Below are positions 59,101 through 64,000 of a DNA stretch of 64,000 bases, in pieces. The DNA is taken from contig JAXGQD010000001.1 in the NCBI GenBank assembly GCA_040766665.1, positions 1-64,000 on the forward strand, read 5' to 3'. How positions within the stretch are numbered: the stretch's first letter is position 1; each line of letters begins with the position of its first letter. The notes under the pieces are model-generated. The model saw only the letters and a list, made by a program, of their open reading frames with translations, ran no database searches and was not told the DNA's origin. The stretch is from JAXGQD01 sp040766665. Lineage in GTDB: Bacteria > Bacillota > Clostridia > Saccharofermentanales > Fastidiosipilaceae. The translations under genes and the position numbers were made by a program.

Positions 59101-60516
59101 ATGCGTAAAACACGCGAAAATATGAGCTTCTTCAGCAAGCTGCGTTTGGTATTAACCTTGTTCACGGCAAAAGCCGCCACCCGCGGCATGCGCCTTTTGG
59201 GGCGCAAGGCGACCTTTTTACCGGGTGTCATCGCGCGCAAGCTTTTCCCTGACTTTCTCTCCTGCATCCGTTACCCCGAAACCATGATCTGCGTGACCGG
59301 CACCAACGGTAAAACCACAGTCTGTAATTTGCTCTGCGATGCTATGGAAGCCCGCGGTTTCAGCCTGCTGAGCAACACCTACGGCTCAAACACGGTGGAC
59401 GGCATCATGTCCGCGGTCGTGCAGAATGCCGATTGGCGCGGCAAAGCCAGAGCGACACATGCGGTCCTGGAAATCGACGAGCTGAGCTCCCGGCGCATCT
59501 TCCCCTATTTGACCCCGGACTATCTGCTGATCACCAACCTCTTTCGCGATTCTTATAACCGCAATGCTCATGCCGATTTTATTGCCGGCGTTTTGGAGGA
59601 AAACATTGCCGACGAGACGGTGCTGGTGCTGAATGCCGAGGACATTTTGAGCAGTGAGCTGAAACCGGAGAATGAACGGGTATATTTTGCCCTGGATAAA
59701 GCCTTGGACAGCGGGGCGACTCCGCCCAGCCTGGTTTGCGACGTGCGCAACTGTCCGGACTGTGGGCACAGCCTCACCGCGGAACACATCCGCTATCATC
59801 ACATTGGCTATTTTCACTGCGAGCACTGCGGCTTTAAGAACAGGGAGGCTAAGTATCTCCTGACAGAGATGGATTTGGTGCATGAGACGCTCAGTATCAG
59901 CGAGGGCGGGGAGACTTTTGCCTATCGACTGATCAGTAAAAACATCATCGATGCTTATAACAGCCTGGCAGCCATCAGCATGCTGCGAGAGCTGGGTTGG
60001 AATCCTGCGGACATTGCGCAGGTCTGGGAAAAGCAGGAAGTCGTCAAGAGCCGTTTTGATGAGCGGAAAATCGCTGAGATTCCGGTCGACGTGATGCTGG
60101 CCAAGGCACTTAATCCTATTTCGGCTTCGCGTGTTTTTGACTATGTACGTAGGCAAAAGGGTAAAAAGCTGGTGGTGCTCTTCAACACATATATGCTGAA
60201 GGACGGGCTCAACAACGAAAACACCGGCTGGCTCTACGATATCGACTGCGAACTGCTCAATGACCCGGACATCGTGCAAATTGTCATCGGTGCCAGAAGA
60301 GCCTATGACTACAAAGTCAGGCTGCTGCTTGCCGGTATCAATCCGGCGCTCATCAAAGTTTACGAGAGCACCGATGTGCCAGGTGAAGACATCGATTTGC
60401 GTGGTATCGACCGCATCGGTATTTTCCACGACATCAACAACATGGCCGAGACCAACGCCTTTATAGAGCGACTTGAGGCGGCCCATTTGAAGAGGGGTGA
60501 TGCGCTTGGTCATTGA
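59101..60516 (+). CDS. murT: MurT-like Mur ligase
   Basis: A 471-residue Mur-ligase-type protein of the MurT family. It has the ATP loop VTGTNGKTTVCN near residue 64, ITNLFRDSYNR, a Cys4 zinc ribbon (CPDCG near 219 and CEHCG near 239) and the DUF1727-type C-terminal domain. In the MurT/GatD complex this subunit activates the D-Glu carboxylate of lipid II. The C-terminal motif that reads D-x-S-W in active MurT, whose Asp helps the GatD site, reads N-T-G-W here (Asn374). The next gene overlaps its end. Start ATG at 59101 is supported mainly by the family N-terminus. Confidence 0.9.
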   Translation: MRKTRENMSFFSKLRLVLTLFTAKAATRGMRLLGRKATFLPGVIARKLFPDFLSCIRYPETMICVTGTNGKTTVCNLLCDAMEARGFSLLSNTYGSNTVDGIMSAVVQNADWRGKARATHAVLEIDELSSRRIFPYLTPDYLLITNLFRDSYNRNAHADFIAGVLEENIADETVLVLNAEDILSSELKPENERVYFALDKALDSGATPPSLVCDVRNCPDCGHSLTAEHIRYHHIGYFHCEHCGFKNREAKYLLTEMDLVHETLSISEGGETFAYRLISKNIIDAYNSLAAISMLRELGWNPADIAQVWEKQEVVKSRFDERKIAEIPVDVMLAKALNPISASRVFDYVRRQKGKKLVVLFNTYMLKDGLNNENTGWLYDIDCELLNDPDIVQIVIGARRAYDYKVRLLLAGINPALIKVYESTDVPGEDIDLRGIDRIGIFHDINNMAETNAFIERLEAAHLKRGDALGH

Positions 60517-61231
60517 ACTGCTATATCCGGAAATCGCCGACCTCTACGGTGAGCACGGCACATTCATGCTCTTGCGCCAGCTTTTTCACGACGCACAAAT
60601 CATCAGCACTCAGCAGGAAGCGGAGCCGTATTTTGCCAAAAATGAGGTAAATCTGCTCTACCTAGGGCCCTCGAGTGAGCGCCACCAACGAGTCATTTTG
60701 AGTAAGCTCTTGCCCTATAAGGAAAGGCTGCGCGAGCTGATTTCACAGGGTACGCCGATTTTCTTTTTCGGAAACGCCGTGGAAATTTTGGGGCAGTATA
60801 TCGAGACGGATAAAGGCGAGCGTATCCCCTGCCTGGGTCTTTATGGCTTTCATGCCAAGCAGAACTTCAAAGAGCGTCTCAATTCGGAATATATGGGTTT
60901 AGGACAAGGCAAGTGGCAAAACCCTCACCCCCTCATCGGCTTCAAAACGCAGTTTACGGCTTGTCACGGGGCCGATCCGGCTCTGGCCTTGGCTAAAAAT
61001 CAGCGCGGCATGGGCATGGACCGTGCAGCGGCCTTCGAAGGTTTGTGTGATCAAAACCTCATCGCGACTTATTTACTCGGCCCCTTCTTAGTGATGAATC
61101 CCTATTTTCTGCGGCAATGGCTGGATGAAATCGGTGAAAAAGATCGTGTTATCCCTTTTTATGAGGACATGGTGGCGGCCTATGAGCGCCGTTGCCGTGA
61201 GTTTTTGAATCCAAAAACCTATTTGGCATAG
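60500..61231 (+). CDS. gatD: GatD homologue lacking the catalytic Cys and His
   Basis: A 243-residue class I amidotransferase-fold protein matching GatD in length, order and position after murT. Aligned to Staphylococcus GatD from memory, the nucleophile region LTICGGYQFLGKKY corresponds to FFFGNAVEILGQY, so catalytic Cys94 is Gly. TYLHGPILPKN corresponds to TYLLGPFLVMN, so catalytic His189 is Leu. The GGGSD loop is GPSSE. It therefore should not hydrolyse glutamine. It may be a structural or regulatory partner of MurT or use free ammonia. ATG at 60500 follows GAAGAGGGG and overlaps murT by 17 bases. Confidence 0.88.
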   Translation: MRLVIELLYPEIADLYGEHGTFMLLRQLFHDAQIISTQQEAEPYFAKNEVNLLYLGPSSERHQRVILSKLLPYKERLRELISQGTPIFFFGNAVEILGQYIETDKGERIPCLGLYGFHAKQNFKERLNSEYMGLGQGKWQNPHPLIGFKTQFTACHGADPALALAKNQRGMGMDRAAAFEGLCDQNLIATYLLGPFLVMNPYFLRQWLDEIGEKDRVIPFYEDMVAAYERRCREFLNPKTYLA

Positions 61232-61254
61232 TTGTTATTAATAAGGTAATCGCG

Positions 61255-61430
61255 CTGGCCAATTTTTTCGGCGGTCCCAGCTCAGTCTGGGATGTCCGCA
61301 AATTTTGACCAAAATTCCGCCTCGTCTGGCCAATTTTTTCGGCGGTCCCAGCGCGATCTGGGATGTCCGTAAATTTTGTCCAAAATTCCGCCTCGTCTGG
61401 CCAGTATTTTCGGCGGTCCCAGCGCGATCT
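61255..61430. repeat. 71-bp tandem repeat array, left part
   Basis: Units starting CTGGCCAATTTTTTCGGCGG lie at 61255, 61326 and 61397 (exact 71-bp period). Each contains CCCAG...CTGGG and GGCGG...CCGCC inverted arms. The third unit stops at 61430 where the IS256-type element begins. Confidence 0.9.
61423..61430. repeat. 8-bp target duplication, left copy
   Basis: CGCGATCT, repeated at 62797-62804 on the other side of the element. Confidence 0.9.
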
Positions 61431-62796
61431 AGTCAAGTCCATAAAGTGGTGTAAATTGATCCATTCAGTAACACCTCCGCTTTTACTTCGTTTCAATCAT
61501 CTGATTTTTGTACGTTTGTCGGTTATTTAAATATTCTGTCATATCGAACACACGGTTTAGCATGGACCAACTTTCATGGTGATCTAAAAGAATCGCTCCA
61601 AGTAAACGCTCTACTGAAGCGACATTGGGGAATATGCGAATCACTTTTTCTCTTCTGCGTAACTCCTGGTTTTCTCGCTCAATAATGTTGGTGGTCCTAA
61701 GGCTCTTGCGATACTTTTCAGGTAAGCACATCACATTCATGGCCTCGTCAAAACCTTCTTCCAGCGTCTGCATGGCTTTCGCAGAGATGTCTTTGTATTC
61801 TTCGATAATCTGATTCTTCTTGTCCCGCGCTGCACTTAATGCTAATTCGTTAAACATCTCACTAAGTTCACTGGCAAGGCCCGCTTGGTAGCGTTTGGGA
61901 ACATGGTTGACGATGTTTCTACTGAAGTGGAACTGACAGCGCTGCCAACTGGCGTTTTGAAATACTTTCTTTATGGCGCTTACCAAACCTTTATGGCTAT
62001 CCGATGTCACCAGGTCAACCTGCTTTAAGCCTCTTTGCTTTAAACCGGTAAAGAAGCGCTCCCAGTGATACGCTGTTTCATTTTCACATACCTCAAATCC
62101 CAAGACCTCTTTACGACCATCGTTATTCATGCCGATGGCCATGAGTAAGCCTTTTGAGCGTATCCGGTGCTCCTCTCGGACCTTTACATACATCGCATCC
62201 GCCATAACAAAGGGATAGTCTCCTTCTAGAGGGCGGTTCTTAAAGCTTTCAACGTAAGGGTCTAATGCCTTGCACAGTTCGGACACATTGGACTTGGAGA
62301 ATTCCACACCACAGAGTTCTTTTGTAATCCTCTCAACATTTCGGGTGGCTACACCATGAACCACCATTTCCATAAAGACCTCAATGAGTGCTTGTTCATT
62401 CCTTTGATAGTTTTCAAGCAAGGTCGTATGGAAGGCTTCGTTACGATGCCTAGGTACGGCCAAAGTGAGCTTTCCGATGCGGGTATTAACCTGTCGATGC
62501 CTCAGACCATTTCGGTAATCGCTTCGCTCTTCTTGCCGCTCATAGGGTTGTGCTCCTAATTTCTCTGTGGATTCCGTTAAAAGAAATTGGTTTAGGATAT
62601 TCTCCATTAACTTCCCAAACGCTTCTTCGCGCCCCATTTTGAACAACTCTGTAAATTCGTCCATACCTAACGTAAAATGTAATTGAGTCATGATCTTTCT
62701 CCCTTCGTCTGTACCACTGAATCTCGTTAATTCAAGTGTACCGAATGGAGGAGCTCATGGCTCCTTTTCTTTTTACACCACTATATGGACTTAATC
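61431..62796 (-). mobile_element. IS256-family insertion sequence (1,366 bp)
   Basis: Ends match as imperfect inverted repeats: AAGTCCATAAAGTGGTGTAA at the left and the complement of TTACACCACTATATGGACTT at the right, each about 4 bases in from the tip. An 8-bp duplication CGCGATCT flanks it, as is normal for IS256. It encodes one intact transposase. The flanking 71-bp unit is restored exactly if the element and one duplication are removed. Confidence 0.95.
61483..62691 (-). CDS. IS256-family transposase, intact
   Basis: A 402-residue mutator-type DDE transposase of full length. The first Asp lies in VMADAMYVKVRE (near residue 168), the second in DLVTSDSHKGL (near 235), and the Glu in the late motif NIIERENQELRRREKVIRIFPN (near 340). 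The domain order and length fit IS256. No frameshift is seen, so the element may still be mobile, unlike the IS110 copy. GGAGAAAGATC lies before the ATG. Confidence 0.96.
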   Translation of the reverse strand: MTQLHFTLGMDEFTELFKMGREEAFGKLMENILNQFLLTESTEKLGAQPYERQEERSDYRNGLRHRQVNTRIGKLTLAVPRHRNEAFHTTLLENYQRNEQALIEVFMEMVVHGVATRNVERITKELCGVEFSKSNVSELCKALDPYVESFKNRPLEGDYPFVMADAMYVKVREEHRIRSKGLLMAIGMNNDGRKEVLGFEVCENETAYHWERFFTGLKQRGLKQVDLVTSDSHKGLVSAIKKVFQNASWQRCQFHFSRNIVNHVPKRYQAGLASELSEMFNELALSAARDKKNQIIEEYKDISAKAMQTLEEGFDEAMNVMCLPEKYRKSLRTTNIIERENQELRRREKVIRIFPNVASVERLLGAILLDHHESWSMLNRVFDMTEYLNNRQTYKNQMIETK

Positions 62797-62912
62797 CGCG
62801 ATCTGGGATGTCTGTAAATTTTGTCCAAAATCCCGCCTCGTCTGGCCAGTATTTTCGGCGGTCCCAGCTCAGTCTGGGATACCCGCAACAATTGACCAAA
62901 ATCCCGCGGGCA
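62797..62912. repeat. 71-bp tandem repeat array, right part, with target duplication
   Basis: Starts with the second CGCGATCT (62797-62804), completes the third unit (34 + 37 = 71 bases), and continues with a fourth unit from 62842 that degrades near 62912. From there to 63113 I see no gene. Confidence 0.9.
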
Positions 62913-63113
62913 TGCAACAAAGATCCGACTTAAGCGAAAAAGATTCAACACACAAAATCCCCCGCTCTTCGCCAGTTCATGGACTGCCAATAATTCGGAC
63001 GTACGATTGCGAATAATCTCAGAGATTTTATCGAATCTCCTTGCGCTTTGCCCTGGGGGTTATGCTATACTTTTTCTAACTGTTCAAAATACTTGAAAGG
63101 CGCTTTTTAGGCC

Positions 63114-63428
63114 ATGGAGAATCTCAATTTAATCGACCAAATCTATGAGCTCGAGGCGGCATGCGCGGCCATCGTGGCGGAAGCGAAAGAACGTGCGGCA
63201 GGCATGGAGGCTTTTGCCAAAACGGAGGCTGAAAAAGCACTAGCCCAAGCGGGCAACGAAATCTATGAAGATAAGAAGCGTGCGGCGGCTCAGCGCAACG
63301 AGTCGAGTGCTGCCACATTAAAAGAAGAAAGTGAACAGGCGAAAGCCGGGATCGATGCGGCGTTGCAAACAGCGCAGGCACGTAAAGCCCTGGCGGTCGC
63401 AGCTTTGCTTGAAAGGACTCTGGACTGA
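63114..63428 (+). CDS. V-type ATPase small coiled-coil subunit (G/H-like)
   Basis: A 104-residue Ala/Glu/Lys-rich coiled-coil protein with no membrane segment, typical of the peripheral-stalk G/H (NtpF, AhaH) subunit that begins bacterial V/A-ATPase operons. Heptad-like spacing covers most of its length (residues 10-95). Identification rests mainly on position directly before the subunit I gene, 3 bases apart. GAAAGG is a possible ribosome site. TATACT at 63066-63071 may be a -10 box for this operon. Confidence 0.78.
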   Translation: MENLNLIDQIYELEAACAAIVAEAKERAAGMEAFAKTEAEKALAQAGNEIYEDKKRAAAQRNESSAATLKEESEQAKAGIDAALQTAQARKALAVAALLERTLD

Positions 63429-63431
63429 GCG

Positions 63432-64000
63432 ATGGCAATTGTAAAGCTTGATAAAATCAGCCTTGTAGGCCTCGCAGATGATAAAACCAAGTTGATTTCC
63501 GCACTCAGTAAGCTGGGTGCCGTTTCGGTTGAGGCCGACCCGGAAGCGGAACAACAGCTCGCTGAACTTTCGTCGGGTATGGTGCAGGAAGGCGTTTTGT
63601 CCGCTGAGCTTGATCCGAATAGCCGCAACATCTATTTCCCTGAACAAGGGGAGGCCCAGTGGAGCGACGAAAACTTCGAAAAGGCCATCCCCGAGCTATC
63701 GGGCAACCAAAGTAACAGCCGACTATTAGCCAGGCTGGGTTCTGCAGAATACAGAAAAATTCAACTGGAGTTACAACGCCGCATGACGGCTTTGCAGCAG
63801 GCGATACAGACCGCCCAAGCGCTCAGCCCCGAAAAGAAGCCGATGTTTACTATTCGCCGCAGCGTTAAAGCCGCCGATTTTGAAGAGATTGGTTCCAGAC
63901 AAGCTGAGATTTTTAGTCAACTCAATTTGCTCGAGGCGAATCGTGTGGCGGAGCAAAAACTGCGCAATCGTCGGGCGAGTCTATTAGGTCAGATTCAGCA
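63432..64000 (+). CDS. ntpI: V-type ATPase subunit I, N-terminal part (cut by window end)
   Basis: The first 189 codons of a protein starting MAIVKLDKISLVGLADDKTKLI, the typical N-terminus of V/A-type ATPase subunit I (the a subunit of the ion channel). Only the cytoplasmic coiled-coil part is visible, with a long helix around residues 110-135 and 160-189; the membrane half lies beyond the window. It follows the G/H-like subunit with a 3-base gap, indicating a V-ATPase operon that continues to the right. Confidence 0.88.
   Translation, partial: MAIVKLDKISLVGLADDKTKLISALSKLGAVSVEADPEAEQQLAELSSGMVQEGVLSAELDPNSRNIYFPEQGEAQWSDENFEKAIPELSGNQSNSRLLARLGSAEYRKIQLELQRRMTALQQAIQTAQALSPEKKPMFTIRRSVKAADFEEIGSRQAEIFSQLNLLEANRVAEQKLRNRRASLLGQIQ

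Noticed and set aside
59386..60513. 375-codon minus-strand frame opposite murT
   Set aside because: The plus strand holds a complete MurT with all motifs; the antisense frame shows no recognisable domain.
61149..61496. Minus-strand frame over the 71-bp array
   Set aside because: Its residues are a direct translation of the tandem units, and it overlaps the 3' end of gatD.
1..64000. tRNA or rRNA genes
   Set aside because: I looked for tRNA T-arm patterns (GGTTCGAATCC type) and rRNA cores and found none that could be supported.

Overview
The window looks like the chromosome of a Gram-positive anaerobe of the Bacillota, probably Clostridia. Supporting signs are a tryptophan T-box leader, a MurT/GatD-type pair, a zinc-ribbon L28, a V-type ATPase, lipoproteins with Gram-positive lipoboxes, Tex, the split anaerobic glycerol-3-phosphate oxidation genes with a DUF1667 protein, and strong AGGAGG-type ribosome binding sites with frequent TTG/GTG starts. 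I cannot name a species. The first 4 kb is visibly poorer in GC than the rest.

Layout. 0.1-3.8 kb: a ribose-type sugar ABC transporter (permease, lipoprotein, double ATPase). 3.8-5.5 kb: a small TIGR04076-like protein, a PHP phosphoesterase and a rubrerythrin-like protein. 5.6-13.6 kb: a Trp T-box leader followed by aroF-trpEGDCFBA, a complete branch from DAHP synthesis to tryptophan. 14.3-17.8 kb: a cytidylate-kinase-like gene, a PdaC-like polysaccharide deacetylase, rpmB and a GNAT. 18.2-23.3 kb (minus strand): NDH-2 with a DoxX-type C-terminus, polyprenyl synthase, DHNA-type prenyltransferase, NusG-II protein and Gx transporter. This matches most of the flavin-based extracellular electron transfer (FLEET) locus of Listeria, but NDH-2 and the synthase carry five frameshifts here. 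23.5-31.5 kb: housekeeping genes (MFS, nitroreductase, cysK, MATE, tex, phosphoesterase, aromatic acid exporter family). 31.5-37.4 kb: glycerol-3-phosphate module (DUF1667, a one-chain GlpA-GlpB fusion, divergent glpK with one frameshift). 37.5-45.1 kb: EFR1 ferredoxin, sirtuin, M42 peptidase, queT, an RsmC-like methyltransferase and a tightly overlapped mrp/lipoprotein/ispF-like/HAD operon. 45.6-47.2 kb: an IS110-family (IS1111-like) element. 47.4-54.8 kb: PH-domain protein and leuS, then two paralogous ATP-grasp genes around murJ. 56.2-57.0 kb: two small genes with double-glycine-type leaders. 58-61.2 kb: an oxidoreductase, MurT and a GatD homologue lacking its catalytic residues. 61.4-62.8 kb: an intact IS256-family element inside a 71-bp tandem array. 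63.1 kb to the end: the start of a V-type ATPase operon.

The intergenic regions are the most unusual part. They are filled with at least five repeat families: A (~210 bp), C (~140 bp), D (~200 bp) and E (~197 bp), each with terminal inverted repeats like MITEs, and B, a ~25-bp GTCGC...GCGAC hairpin present about 20 times. The IS110 element sits inside a family A repeat with a CT dinucleotide at both junctions. The IS256 element sits inside the 71-bp array with a clean 8-bp target duplication. The frameshifts cluster in the FLEET-like genes, glpK and the IS110 transposase, while long neighbouring genes (leuS, tex, trp) are intact; this suggests real decay, although local sequence error cannot be excluded.
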